21,843 nucleotides of DNA from Spartobacteria bacterium. GTDB taxonomy: Bacteria > Verrucomicrobiota > Verrucomicrobiia > Chthoniobacterales > Chthoniobacteraceae. Made by a program: the position numbers and the translations under genes. Below the pieces are notes generated by a model. That model worked only from the letters and a program-made list of their open reading frames with translations, did not search any database and had not been told where the DNA came from. This document shows, piece by piece, positions 1 to 8,244 of this stretch (the stretch's first letter is position 1; each line of letters begins with the position of its first letter). The DNA is taken from assembly GCA_025355595.1 (NCBI GenBank), contig JANXZI010000700.1, positions 1-21,843 on the forward strand, in the 5' to 3' direction.

Positions 1-158
1 GCAATCGCGTCACCCGAAGACGACGCGAAGGAGGCCATCATCGATGCCGTCGCCCATCGCTGCACGGTGAAGCGTGGGACTGCTGGGTGCGCCGCGCCGC
101 CTGCACCGACTCTGGCTCACGCCTCGGATGGAAAACATCACCGCAGGCCGCGCCTCGC

Positions 159-1568
159 TCACCTCGCCTGCTTTGCCGCACCGCCGATGAGCGTGAGCAC
201 GCTCTTCGCGGGGATGGCCTCGTGGAGATTCATGTAGGTCGGGTTCGCCTCCGCCGGGCGCGGCTGCGCGCCTGTGGGTGCAGGCGGATTCTGCGCGGTT
301 TTCGAGATGGACTGGATGCGCGCGACGTGGCCGATGACGTTGCCGCATTCGTCGAGGACGGCGGAGCCGCTGCTGCCCGGCGCCCAATCGGTGCTCACAT
401 TCAGGCGCTGGAAACGCGGGTCCGATTGCGCGGACGCGTTCACCGAAAAGAAACGGTTGATGATGCCGTTGCTGAAATAGCCGCGCGTGTTGTTCGGGTC
501 GCTCAGGCAATAGGCCGCTTCGCCGATCTGCGGCTCGGCGGCGAGCGCGAGCGGCGTGAGATCGGTCGCGCGCACACGGACGATGGCGGCGTCCATTTCC
601 TTGTCGGCGCCGAGCACCGTCGTCACGGCGAGCACCTCGCTGTCACCGCGGATGGCGATAGGATAGCCTTCGCCCTTCCGCATGTTTGCCGGCTGCTCCA
701 GCACATGAAACGCGGTGGCCACGGTGTCCTTCGCGATGGCGTAGCCGCCGGCGGCGTTGAGGTGCCAGTTATTGCAGCGCGTGCAGCGGAAGAACCAGCC
801 GATGCGGACATGGGCGGTGCGCGCACGCTCCGCGATTTCGTTTCCGCGCAGCGGGCGAGTAGAGACGGGCACGAGGTCAATCTTCTCGCGGTTCGGCGAT
901 TTCATCTGCGCGGTGAAGTCGTCCGCACCGGTGAGCTTTCCCTCTTTCACAAGCTGCTCCGCCTTGGAAATCGCGGGATCGGCCGGGCGCGGCGGCGCAA
1001 CCGGTGCCGGAGTCTCGGCCTTTGCGGCGACGACCGGCGGCTTGCCGAGATTCTTCAGCGAACGCTCAACCGTGTCGCGCAGTGCAGCTCCGCGGAGTTC
1101 ATTTTTCTCCGCGACGACGAGCCCGGTGACGCCGTCAATGAGCCACGCGGCGGGGATGGAATGGACGCCATATTTCTGCGCGAGCGCCGCCTTCCAAAAC
1201 TGACCGTCGGCGATCTGCGGCCACGGCATGTGATTTTCCTCCGCGAACTGCGCGAGCTTCGGCAGCGTCTTTTCGTTGTCGAGGCTGATGCCGATGATCT
1301 CGAAGCCCTTCGCGTGAAACTCCTCGTAAACCTTCACGAGATTCGGCAGCTCCCCGCGGCACGGCCCGCACCACGTCGCCCAGAAATCGAGCATGACGAG
1401 CTTTCCCTTGAAGCCATCCGGCACGGCGATTTCCTGGCCCTTCGTGCTCTTCTCGGTGAAGGCGAGCGCCTTCCTGCCCACACCCGGCGCGGTGGAGGCC
1501 GCGGTCTCCGCAAAGACATTTCCGGCAAATAGGATGGCGACGATGGGGAGCAGTTTGGCGATGTTCAT
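159..1568 (-). CDS. Secreted thioredoxin (TlpA-like) / trypsin-like peptidase fusion protein
   Basis: The 469-residue protein has an N-terminal signal peptide (about residues 1-20, ending NVFA). A TlpA/ResA-type thioredoxin fold follows (about 35-175) with the redox motif WCGPC at 66-70 and the cis-proline segment HSIPA near 136-140. After a proline/alanine-rich linker (about 178-200) comes a chymotrypsin-fold serine protease-like region (about 245-425). Its candidate triad is His288 (TAFHVL), Asp326 (EMDAAIV) and Ser400 (GSSGSAV). A CxxC pair (C262, C265) sits just before the protease core. The signal peptide implies export, so the redox domain should act in the periplasm. The ATG at 1568 is chosen because the longer frame to 1619 would run over a TTGACC -35-like hexamer and lacks a signal peptide at its start. 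No clear Shine-Dalgarno site precedes it. Domain assignment is confident; substrate and proteolytic activity are unknown. Confidence 0.88.
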   Translation of the reverse strand: MNIAKLLPIVAILFAGNVFAETAASTAPGVGRKALAFTEKSTKGQEIAVPDGFKGKLVMLDFWATWCGPCRGELPNLVKVYEEFHAKGFEIIGISLDNEKTLPKLAQFAEENHMPWPQIADGQFWKAALAQKYGVHSIPAAWLIDGVTGLVVAEKNELRGAALRDTVERSLKNLGKPPVVAAKAETPAPVAPPRPADPAISKAEQLVKEGKLTGADDFTAQMKSPNREKIDLVPVSTRPLRGNEIAERARTAHVRIGWFFRCTRCNNWHLNAAGGYAIAKDTVATAFHVLEQPANMRKGEGYPIAIRGDSEVLAVTTVLGADKEMDAAIVRVRATDLTPLALAAEPQIGEAAYCLSDPNNTRGYFSNGIINRFFSVNASAQSDPRFQRLNVSTDWAPGSSGSAVLDECGNVIGHVARIQSISKTAQNPPAPTGAQPRPAEANPTYMNLHEAIPAKSVLTLIGGAAKQAR

Positions 1569-1591
1569 TGGGAAAATAATGACGGGTGACG

Positions 1592-1619
1592 ATGACAGGA
1601 AAACCGGGGGATTGGTCAA
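1592..1619 (-). promoter_or_regulatory. Weak candidate promoter for the thioredoxin/protease gene
   Basis: On the minus strand TTGACC (1614-1619) is followed after 16 bp by TGTCAT (1592-1597). The -35 matches consensus well and the -10 poorly. Position and spacing agree with the better candidates upstream of the SurA-like gene and ftsH. It lies 23 bp before the chosen start codon. Confidence 0.28.
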
Positions 1620-1802
1620 AGCTGAGGGTTTGCCGTTCGACGGGCCATTTCAAGATTTGCGTTATCCGCGCTGAACGGGGAGACAGCCACGCGCCGCGCA
1701 CGAATGAGTGCCGGCTTGCTTTGGGCAACCACCGCTGCCTGAATATTCACTCCACGGGCCAACCGTTGGCTCACCCTTGTTTCGACACCCTTCCCACCTC
1801 AA

Positions 1803-2894
1803 ATGAAACCCTCCATTCCGCAATCCATGTCACGCATCCGTTCTCACACTAAGACACTTTCACAGCTATTGTCCGCCGGCATCCTCGGCCTGTTTGCAAT
1901 CGCAGCAAATGCTGCCGGCCCGTATGCGGAAAATCCCGGCGCGGATGGCGATGGCAGCTTCACCATCGGGCCGGAGTATAAGATCGATCCCGACCTGACA
2001 GACAAAGGCAACCCAAAGGGCAAGTCCTTCACCTTTTCGATGGCGCTGGCGGACAGCAAGGTTTTCCCCGGCAATGACAAGACCCTCGATCCCGCCAAGA
2101 AGCCCGTGCGCAAGGAACGCAAAATCACCGTCTATATTCCGGCCTCTTACAAAGATGGAACCAAGGCTCCCCTTCTGATCATCCATGATGGCCCCGGCCA
2201 ACTAAGTCTCGTCCGCAATGCGCTGGATAACCTGACTATTTCCAAGGATCCAAAGCGCGCCCTGCCCACTTTCGTCGCCATCGCCGTCGAGAATGGCGGC
2301 AATGATGGCAAGAAGAGCGAGCGCGGGCTGGAGTATGATACGATGTCCGACCGCCTTGCCCGATTTGTCCACGATGAAGTCCTGCCGGCAGTGCTGCGCA
2401 ATGCGGACATCAAGGCGGCCTATCCGCACTTTGCCCTAACCGAAAATCCCTGGGGCCGCGGTGTGATCGGGTGCAGTTCTGGCGGCGCAGCGGCGCTGAC
2501 GATGGGATGGTTCCGGCCCGACTGGTTTCGGCGCGTGATTGCCTATTCGGGCACTTTTGTGGACCAGCAGGACGATGATGCGCCCGAAGAGGCGAAGTAT
2601 CCCCTCGGCGCGTGGGAATACCACTCGGGGATGAAACTAATCGCCAACAGCGAACCTAAGCCGCTGCGCATTTTCACGCATGTATCGGAGAAAGACATCC
2701 GGCCCAATGATGCGGAGGAAACGCATCATAACTGGCCGATGGCCGGCCAGCGCACCGCAGCGGCGTTGAAGGCAAAGGGCTACCATCACCGCTTCGTCTT
2801 CAGCAAGGCCACGGGACACTGCGACCGGCGCGTGTTCGAGCAGACGCTGGCCGACACGCTGGTGTGGCTGTGGCGCGGCTATCACGCGGAGTGA
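1803..2894 (+). CDS. Secreted esterase, enterochelin esterase/esterase D-like alpha/beta hydrolase
   Basis: The 363-residue protein begins with a basic and hydrophobic signal peptide (about 1-38, ending AIAANA-AG). The rest is an alpha/beta hydrolase of the esterase D / Fes type (about 105-355). The nucleophile elbow is GCSSGG with Ser225. The likely acid is Asp298 or Asp303 in SEKDIRPND, and the catalytic histidine is His339 in TGHCDRR. The early strand KITVYIPASY and the segment LLIIHDGPG are typical of the family. Export suggests it cleaves an extracellular or periplasmic ester, perhaps on a plant polysaccharide or siderophore, but the substrate cannot be read from sequence. A second in-frame ATG at 1827 would give a shorter signal peptide and is also possible. 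The gene is divergent from the thioredoxin/protease gene across a 234 bp gap. Confidence 0.88.
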   Translation: MKPSIPQSMSRIRSHTKTLSQLLSAGILGLFAIAANAAGPYAENPGADGDGSFTIGPEYKIDPDLTDKGNPKGKSFTFSMALADSKVFPGNDKTLDPAKKPVRKERKITVYIPASYKDGTKAPLLIIHDGPGQLSLVRNALDNLTISKDPKRALPTFVAIAVENGGNDGKKSERGLEYDTMSDRLARFVHDEVLPAVLRNADIKAAYPHFALTENPWGRGVIGCSSGGAAALTMGWFRPDWFRRVIAYSGTFVDQQDDDAPEEAKYPLGAWEYHSGMKLIANSEPKPLRIFTHVSEKDIRPNDAEETHHNWPMAGQRTAAALKAKGYHHRFVFSKATGHCDRRVFEQTLADTLVWLWRGYHAE

Positions 2895-3015
2895 CCTTGC
2901 CGCACAGCAGCCTCACGCCATGAAAGCAATCGGCACCGCCGACTCCAGCGACTGGACGGCGCCCGTGAACCAGTTCGACATCTAAGCAACAGCAACCGAA
3001 GTCAAAGACCACAAA

Positions 3016-3042
3016 GGCGCGCAGGTGAAATGCCTGCGCGCC
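3016..3042 (+). terminator. Hairpin terminator-like element downstream of the esterase gene
   Basis: A perfect 10 bp GC-rich stem, GGCGCGCAGG (3016-3025) with CCTGCGCGCC (3033-3042), encloses a 7 nt loop. It is followed by ATTTCTCTT and preceded by AAA. It ends the esterase transcript about 120 bp after its stop codon and precedes the next gene. The tract after the stem is only moderately T-rich, so termination efficiency is uncertain. Confidence 0.65.
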
Positions 3043-3098
3043 ATTTCTCTTGCCGAGGCACGATGCCGATGAACGATTGGGCCACACTCCCCGCCTCC

Positions 3099-3470
3099 AT
3101 GACCAAACCAACGAAAATCCGCTGGCTCGCCAAACCCGAAAAGCACGACTACCCCGCCGCGTTCTCCTACCTCTGCCTAATCTACGACCGGAAGACTGCG
3201 GGCAGTATCGTCCGGCGGCTGGAAAAGGCGAAGCCCGCCGTGTTCAAGGCCAAGGACATCTTCCGCGCATCGCGCCTCTCGCTGCTGGGCGTGAGCAATT
3301 CACACGTCGAGAGTGACGGGAAGAAAATCCTCGCAAACAAAAAAGTCTCCCCGCTCCTGCTGGTGCGCGACCCGGCAAACGGCGGCGTCATCGTCGCTGA
3401 CGGCTACCACCGCCTGTGCGCCGTCTATTCCATCTGCGAGGACGCCGAGATCCCCTGCAGGATCGCCTGA
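3099..3470 (+). CDS. Small ParB/sulfiredoxin-fold protein of unknown role
   Basis: The 123-residue protein contains the motif DGYHRLCAVY (about 101-110). This matches the DGxHRxxA signature of ParB N-terminal/sulfiredoxin-fold domains. The segment LLLVRDPANGGVIVADGYHR gives the strand-turn-strand layout usual before that motif. I recall small stand-alone proteins of this kind with the conserved opening TKIRWL and the central FKAKDIFRASxLSLLGVSNSHV; they are normally annotated as hypothetical. The start at 3099 places that conserved opening at the N terminus. In-frame ATGs at 3063 and 3069 are alternatives, and GAGG at 3055-3058 could serve the latter. There is no DNA-binding helix-turn-helix as in true ParB, so a partition role is not supported. 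Confidence 0.78.
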   Translation: MTKPTKIRWLAKPEKHDYPAAFSYLCLIYDRKTAGSIVRRLEKAKPAVFKAKDIFRASRLSLLGVSNSHVESDGKKILANKKVSPLLLVRDPANGGVIVADGYHRLCAVYSICEDAEIPCRIA

Positions 3471-3569
3471 CGAAAAAGTGAAGCGCCGCCGCCCCGAGGC
3501 AAAGCCCCAGATTGCATGGCAGCGACCCCTGCGTTCGCGTAAACACAACGCAACGGCCTGGCTGGAACA

Positions 3570-4301
3570 TCAGCGAACTGTGGGATTCACAAAAGCCTCT
3601 CTGCCCCGCCGGCGCATGAGGGCCACGGCGGCCTGCTGCGCGGCGAGAGAAACCAGGCAGTAGGCGGAGAACCAATAGAAGCCGGGGCCGTATTCCGTCT
3701 CGAAGTGGACGGGCTGGCCGATGCCGACGCTATTTTTCGCACCGAGATACGCGGTGTAGATGGCGACGACGAAGACATCCGCCATGCTCCATTTGCCGAT
3801 GAAGTTGATAAAGCCCAGCACCTTTTCCCTCCGCTCCGGGCGCGCGTGGATGGCGTGGAAAAAGAGCGCCACTTTTCCGAACGGAACGCACACGCTGAAG
3901 AGCAGCAGCAGCGTGCCGGCCCAGTAGCCGCCGTTCTGGAAAAGGTAGCGGATGGTGACGAGGATGGTTTGCTTTTGCTCATACACGGTCATGGCGGCGA
4001 GCTGTGTGCGCGCGCCTTCGAGCTTGCCGCGGACGATGCCGCCCGCGAGCCGGCCGATGAATTCGCTCAGTTCGGCGTCGCTGAATTTCGCGATGGTGTC
4101 CTGATTCAGCGACTTGCGGATGGTGGCAAGCCACGCAGGCGGAATTTGTGACCCGGCAATCCGATCCACGGTCGCGCCAATGCTCCCGACATCGAGCACG
4201 CCGCGGATGGTGAGCGCATTCTGCATGAGTCCCGGCACGAGGAGCAGGAGGGTGAGAAGGATGAGGGCCATCGCGAGGCGATAGCGGGCGGAGAGCGTCA
4301 T
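3570..4301 (-). CDS. PqiA-like (paraquat-inducible protein A family) inner-membrane protein
   Basis: The 243-residue protein has about four hydrophobic segments: near 9-28, 126-148, 172-187 and 207-228. The core motif GKWSMADVFVVAIYTAYLG (169-187) and the later GPGFYWFSAYCLVSL match the PqiA family, whose E. coli members PqiA and YebS/LetA pair with MCE proteins in lipid transport between membranes. Those proteins carry two such domains and zinc-ribbon CxxC motifs. This one has a single domain and no CxxC, and its N-terminal half (about 35-110) is a soluble loop. It follows the pseudopilin gene on the same strand after 93 bp, so it may be the last gene of the pilus cluster. No MCE-domain gene is nearby. 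ATG at 4301 is preferred because it puts the first membrane segment close to the N terminus. Confidence 0.8.
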   Translation of the reverse strand: MTLSARYRLAMALILLTLLLLVPGLMQNALTIRGVLDVGSIGATVDRIAGSQIPPAWLATIRKSLNQDTIAKFSDAELSEFIGRLAGGIVRGKLEGARTQLAAMTVYEQKQTILVTIRYLFQNGGYWAGTLLLLFSVCVPFGKVALFFHAIHARPERREKVLGFINFIGKWSMADVFVVAIYTAYLGAKNSVGIGQPVHFETEYGPGFYWFSAYCLVSLAAQQAAVALMRRRGREAFVNPTVR

Positions 4302-4394
4302 GGGGATTTGCCGAGAGGACGGCGGAGAGGATGCCATTCGTCACGCCGCGCGAAACTCATGGCGGCGGACCGGAGTGTCCGCATTACGCCTGCG

Positions 4395-5102
4395 CTACCA
4401 GCTCTTCACCCACTTCGCCCACTCGAGTTCCGGGGTCACTTTTCCCGTGGGATTGCTGCCGCCGGTGGACCAGAGGTCGAAGCTGCCGGGGGTGAAGCCG
4501 TGGAGCGCGGCGCCGGTCGGACGCTTGAGCGAGGAAATCTTGCTGGGATCAGTCAGGATCGCAGTCTGGTAGGTCTGCTCGTCCTTCGCCGCGCCGGTCG
4601 AGTAGGCGTAGGAAAATCCAAACGGATCCTGAAAAAAGTTCACCGTGCTGATTTTCTTCGTGACCTTGTCCTTCACCGCATTGAGAATCCGCGGTCCAAA
4701 TTCCTTCAGGTAGCGCGGTTCGCCGAAGTCCGGGATGCCATTCGGCGGACCGCTCCCCGGCTTCCCCTTAAGATCGTTGTCGCCGGTCGTGGACTTGTCA
4801 CCCGTCAACTCCTGGTAGAGAAAGAGCGAGGATTCGGCGTATTTCGCTGCCGTCGGGATCAAGTCCACCTTGGGATTGATGTTATCCGTCTTCACGGTAT
4901 CGCGCGGATAGCTGCCGGTGTCCGACTTGTAGCTTTCGCAGGCGGCTTCGAGCATCTTGATCTCCCCCGATGAACGCGCGAGCGCACTCCGCTTCTGCAC
5001 ATACACGCCGACGGAGATGACCATGCTGGTGAGGATCACGATGATCGCGAGCACCGTGAGCATTTCGATCAGGGTGAAGGCGGAGACGGAGGGCTTTCTC
5101 AT
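4395..5102 (-). CDS. Type II secretion/type IV pilus pseudopilin, GspG-like
   Basis: The 235-residue precursor starts with the short basic leader MRKPSVSA, followed by the class III methylation segment FTLIEMLTVLAIIVILTSMV. Phe9 is +1 and Glu13 the invariant +5 glutamate. The residue before the cleavage site is alanine, where glycine is usual. The soluble domain carries CESYKSDTGSYP (about 63-74), DPFGFSYAYSTG and FDLWSTGG. These correspond to the YxxDxGxYP, DPWGxPY and SxGxDG motifs of the GspG major pseudopilin. It is longer than typical GspG (about 140 residues) because of an insert around 75-150. It would be inserted in the inner membrane, cleaved by a prepilin peptidase encoded elsewhere, and assembled by the ATPases and PilC upstream. 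An upstream in-frame ATG at 5126 would lengthen the leader and is less likely. Confidence 0.88.
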   Translation of the reverse strand: MRKPSVSAFTLIEMLTVLAIIVILTSMVISVGVYVQKRSALARSSGEIKMLEAACESYKSDTGSYPRDTVKTDNINPKVDLIPTAAKYAESSLFLYQELTGDKSTTGDNDLKGKPGSGPPNGIPDFGEPRYLKEFGPRILNAVKDKVTKKISTVNFFQDPFGFSYAYSTGAAKDEQTYQTAILTDPSKISSLKRPTGAALHGFTPGSFDLWSTGGSNPTGKVTPELEWAKWVKSW

Positions 5103-5151
5103 TGCGGAAAAATATCCGGTTCGCATTCGGCTGCCAATGGATTCTCCGTTA

Positions 5152-6453
5152 TTACGTCGTCTGCATCTTCTCGATGATTTTGATCAGTGGGAGGAAGAGC
5201 GCGATGACGATGGTGCCGACGATGAATGCGAGGATGACGATCATGATCGGCTCCAGCAGCGACGTGAGGCTCTCGACGGCGTTGTCCACTTCGTCGTCGT
5301 ACACCTCGGCGACCTTCAGCAGCATCTCGGGGAGCTGGCCGGTCTCCTCGCCGACATCCACCATGCTGATCACCATCGGCGGGAAGACGCCGCTGGCCTC
5401 CAGCGGGGAGACGATGCTTTCGCCTTCCTTCACCGCGTCGTGGACTTTCGTGATGGCGTTGGCGAGCACGACATTGCCGGCGGTTTCCTTCGTGATGTTC
5501 AGCGCCTGCAGGATGGGCACGCCGCTCGTGACGAGGGTGCCCAGCGTGCGGGTGAATCGTGCGATGGCGCCCTTGCGCGCGATGTCGCCGAAGATGGGGA
5601 GCTTCAGCTTCATGCGATCCATGAAGTCAATGCCCTTCACGGTGTTGTTCAGCGCCCACCACCCGCTGCCGATGCCAAAAATTGCGATCAGTGTGAACCA
5701 CAGCGTCGGCGGGACGAACATGTTCATCAGGAAACCGCTCGCGGCCATGACCCACAACGTGAGCTCCGGCAGCTTCTCGCTTTCGCCGAGCATGTCCTGA
5801 AAGATCTTCGCGAACTTCGGCACGATCGTCGTGAGGAGGAACACGAGGATGAGCAGCGCGATGGTGAGCACCACGAGCGGATAGGTCATGGCGCTCTTGA
5901 TCTTGTTCTTCAGCTTCTGCGCCTTCTCCTGAAATTCTGCAAGACGCGTGAGCACAAGCTCGAGGACGCCGCCGATCTCGCCGGCTTTCACCATGCTCAC
6001 GTAGAGCTTCTGGAAGATGCGCGGATGCTGTCCCATCGCCTCGGAGAAGGTGCTGCCACCCTGCACCGAATCGGCAATCTGCACGATGGAATCCCGGAGC
6101 ACCAAGTTTTTTTCCTGCTTGGCCAGCACGGTGAGGCCCTTGAGCAGCGGCAGGCCGGCATCAATCAGCGTCGCAAGCTGGCGCGTGAAGATCATCAGCA
6201 CCTTCGTCGGCACGGTCTTTTTCTGGAAGAACGACTTGCCCTTTTTCCCGCCGGACACGGCCGCATCGGCTTTCTTCGCGACGGCTTTTCCCGTCTTGGC
6301 GGGCTTTTTTCCCTGCCCCTCCGGCGCGACGCTCGTGGGGAAAAATCCCTGCTGCCTCAGTTGCGCGACGACATCGTTCTGCGAGGCAGCCTCGACGACT
6401 CCTGTGGACTCTGCGCCCCGGGCATCAAGGGCGGTGTATTCAAATTTCGGCAT
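5152..6453 (-). CDS. pilC: Inner-membrane platform protein PilC/GspF
   Basis: The 433-residue protein has the usual layout: an N-terminal cytoplasmic segment starting FEYTALDARG, then two T2SSF domains (about 86-209 and 290-412). Strong membrane segments lie near 191-211, 234-262 and 403-424. Repeated family motifs are visible: FTRQLATLIDAGLPLLKGL in the first domain and ARFTRTLGTLVTSGVPILQAL in the second, plus VGEETGQLPEML. PilC/GspF anchors the assembly ATPase and passes pilin subunits into the growing fibre. A lysine/alanine-rich linker (about 47-80) between the N-terminal part and the first domain is longer than usual. The ATG at 6453 is chosen over a longer frame to 6528 because family similarity begins at residue 3. 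An 87 bp gap separates it from the upstream ATPase gene. Confidence 0.93.
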   Translation of the reverse strand: MPKFEYTALDARGAESTGVVEAASQNDVVAQLRQQGFFPTSVAPEGQGKKPAKTGKAVAKKADAAVSGGKKGKSFFQKKTVPTKVLMIFTRQLATLIDAGLPLLKGLTVLAKQEKNLVLRDSIVQIADSVQGGSTFSEAMGQHPRIFQKLYVSMVKAGEIGGVLELVLTRLAEFQEKAQKLKNKIKSAMTYPLVVLTIALLILVFLLTTIVPKFAKIFQDMLGESEKLPELTLWVMAASGFLMNMFVPPTLWFTLIAIFGIGSGWWALNNTVKGIDFMDRMKLKLPIFGDIARKGAIARFTRTLGTLVTSGVPILQALNITKETAGNVVLANAITKVHDAVKEGESIVSPLEASGVFPPMVISMVDVGEETGQLPEMLLKVAEVYDDEVDNAVESLTSLLEPIMIVILAFIVGTIVIALFLPLIKIIEKMQTT

Positions 6454-6540
6454 AAAAAATTCGGGGGGCTCTGCGGCTGTTTTTTTAGGGGCGGGTGAAA
6501 TTGTTGTCCATCGCAATCCCGATGGCACCTGAAAAAGTGT

Positions 6541-8226
6541 TTACGTGTATTTCATCACTTCCTCGATCGTCGTCTCGCCGAGGTAGATTGACCGGAGGCC
6601 GTCCTGCCGCAGCGTGTCCATGCCGAGTTCGATGGCCTTCTGCTTCATCACGACGGAGGGCGCGCGCTCATTGATGAGCTGGCGCAGCGGATCGGTGATG
6701 TCGAGCAGCTCGTAGATGCCCTTGCGGCCCTTGTAGCCGGTGTTGTTACACATGTCGCAGCCAGCGCCGTAGTAGAAGCTCTTGTCGCCGATTTCCTGCG
6801 GCGTAAGGCCGAGCTGCGCGAGCACGCTTTCGCTCGGCTCGTACGGCTTCCGGCACACGGCGCACACGCGGCGGATGAGGCGCTGGCCGAGCACGGCCTC
6901 GAGCGACGCGGAGATGAGGAAGGGCTCCACGCCCATGTCAATGAGACGCGTGACCGCGCCGGGCGCGTCATTCGTGTGCAGCGTGGTGAAGACGAGATGC
7001 CCGGTGAGCGACGCCTGGATCGCGATCTGCGCCGTCTCCACATCGCGCGTCTCGCCGACCATGATGCGATCCGGATCCTGACGCAGAAATGCGCGAAGCA
7101 CGCGCGCGAAGTTCAGCCCGATGGCCTCCTGAATCGGCACCTGGATGATGCCTTCGATCTCGTATTCCACCGGATCCTCCGCGGTGAGCACCTTCGAGTC
7201 CACGGTGTTGATCTTGTTGAGGCACGCATAGAGCGTCGTCGTCTTTCCCGAACCCGTCGGCCCCGTGACGATGAAGATGCCGTTCGGTTTCTGGATCGTG
7301 TTCAGGAGGTAATTGTAGATGCCATCCGGCATCCCCAGCGCCTCCAGGTCGAGCTTCACCGTGCTGCGATCCAGCACGCGCAACACGACGGACTCGCCAA
7401 ATTGCGTCGGCAGCGTGCTCACGCGGAGATCCACCTGCCGGCCCGCAATCATCGTCTGGATGCGCCCGTCCTGCGGCACACGCCGCTCGGCGATGTTCAG
7501 GCCCGACATCACTTTCACTCGCGAGATCACCGGGTTCGCGAGATGCCGCGGCGGCGGCGACATCTCGTAAAGTGCACCGTCCACGCGGTAGCGAATCTTG
7601 AACTCCGTCTCAAACGGCTCGAAGTGGATGTCGCTCGCACGATCGTGGATCGCTTGCGCGAGCACGAGATCCAGGTAGCGGATGATCGGCGCGGCATTCG
7701 CCTCGTTCTCGATCTCCTTGATGTCCATGTTCCCGCCCTCGCCGCCGAACTGGATGCCGCCCCCGAGTTCCGCGAGAATCGAGTCGAGGCTCGCCGCATC
7801 CGACCCGTAGTGCTTCTTGATCAGGTCCTCGATCTGGTAGATCGGTGCGACGACGGGATGGATGTCCTTGCCGATCGCAAAACGCAGATCCTCCACCGTC
7901 TGCGGATTCAGCGGATCGATCAGCGCGACCTGCAAAATATTGTCCTCAAAGCCCAGCGGAAACGCGCGGTGAAGCTGCGCAAGCCCGGCAGGAAGCAGCT
8001 TCAGCAGCCCGACCGGCGGAACGAAATCCTTCAGGTTCACAAACTCCGCGCCGATCGCATTGGCGATGCTCTGGTAGTAGCCGTCCTCGGTCACCGCCTG
8101 GTAGTCCACGAGCACGTCGCACAGGGTCTTCCCCGTGGCGGCGACCTCCTGCAGGACATCGTCCACCACGGTCGGATCCACGAGTCCCTGTTCGACGAAA
8201 ATGTTCAGTGTCTGTCTTGCGTTCAT
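6541..8226 (-). CDS. pilB: PilB/GspE-family assembly ATPase, copy closest to pilC
   Basis: The 561-residue protein has an N-terminal MshEN/T2SSE_N-type region (about 1-145) and a C-terminal secretion ATPase. Walker A is GPTGSGKT at 322-329, the Asp box is AEDPVEYE at about 349-356, and Walker B is DRIMVGETRD at 386-395. The His box is TGHLVFTTLHT at 408-418. A four-cysteine zinc site (C455, C458, C490, C493) is characteristic of extension ATPases and absent from PilT. It would power pilin addition as a cytoplasmic hexamer docked on PilC. It lies 18 bp downstream of pilT and upstream of pilC. It is a close structural paralogue of the ATPase at 9441-11141: the zinc cysteines and Walker A have identical residue numbers. 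Whether it serves a pilus or a type II secretion system cannot be decided here. Confidence 0.93.
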   Translation of the reverse strand: MNARQTLNIFVEQGLVDPTVVDDVLQEVAATGKTLCDVLVDYQAVTEDGYYQSIANAIGAEFVNLKDFVPPVGLLKLLPAGLAQLHRAFPLGFEDNILQVALIDPLNPQTVEDLRFAIGKDIHPVVAPIYQIEDLIKKHYGSDAASLDSILAELGGGIQFGGEGGNMDIKEIENEANAAPIIRYLDLVLAQAIHDRASDIHFEPFETEFKIRYRVDGALYEMSPPPRHLANPVISRVKVMSGLNIAERRVPQDGRIQTMIAGRQVDLRVSTLPTQFGESVVLRVLDRSTVKLDLEALGMPDGIYNYLLNTIQKPNGIFIVTGPTGSGKTTTLYACLNKINTVDSKVLTAEDPVEYEIEGIIQVPIQEAIGLNFARVLRAFLRQDPDRIMVGETRDVETAQIAIQASLTGHLVFTTLHTNDAPGAVTRLIDMGVEPFLISASLEAVLGQRLIRRVCAVCRKPYEPSESVLAQLGLTPQEIGDKSFYYGAGCDMCNNTGYKGRKGIYELLDITDPLRQLINERAPSVVMKQKAIELGMDTLRQDGLRSIYLGETTIEEVMKYT

Positions 8227-8244
8227 GGGTGAAAAAATTGGCGG

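Noticed and set aside
1..238. Plus-strand open frame entering from the left edge, beginning AIASPEDDAKEAIIDAV
   Set aside because: The first 25 residues look protein-like, but the rest turns into low-quality Ala/His/Arg sequence and overlaps the end of the convergent thioredoxin/protease gene. It could be the tail of a gene outside the window, but this cannot be supported.
2920..2985. 21-codon frame MKAIGTADSSDWTAPVNQFD.. just after the esterase gene
   Set aside because: It begins like a zinc-type alcohol dehydrogenase, but it is too short to judge and has no Shine-Dalgarno site; it may be a chance frame or a gene remnant.
6508..6525. CCATCG/CGATGG hairpin between the ATPase gene and pilC
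   Set aside because: A six bp stem without a T-tract inside a co-oriented operon is too weak to call a terminator.
6976..8232. Long plus-strand open frame of 418 codons opposite the PilB/GspE ATPase
   Set aside because: Its protein is dominated by Arg, His, Asp and Val without motifs. This is the usual antisense by-product of GC-rich coding DNA; the ATPase on the other strand explains the region.
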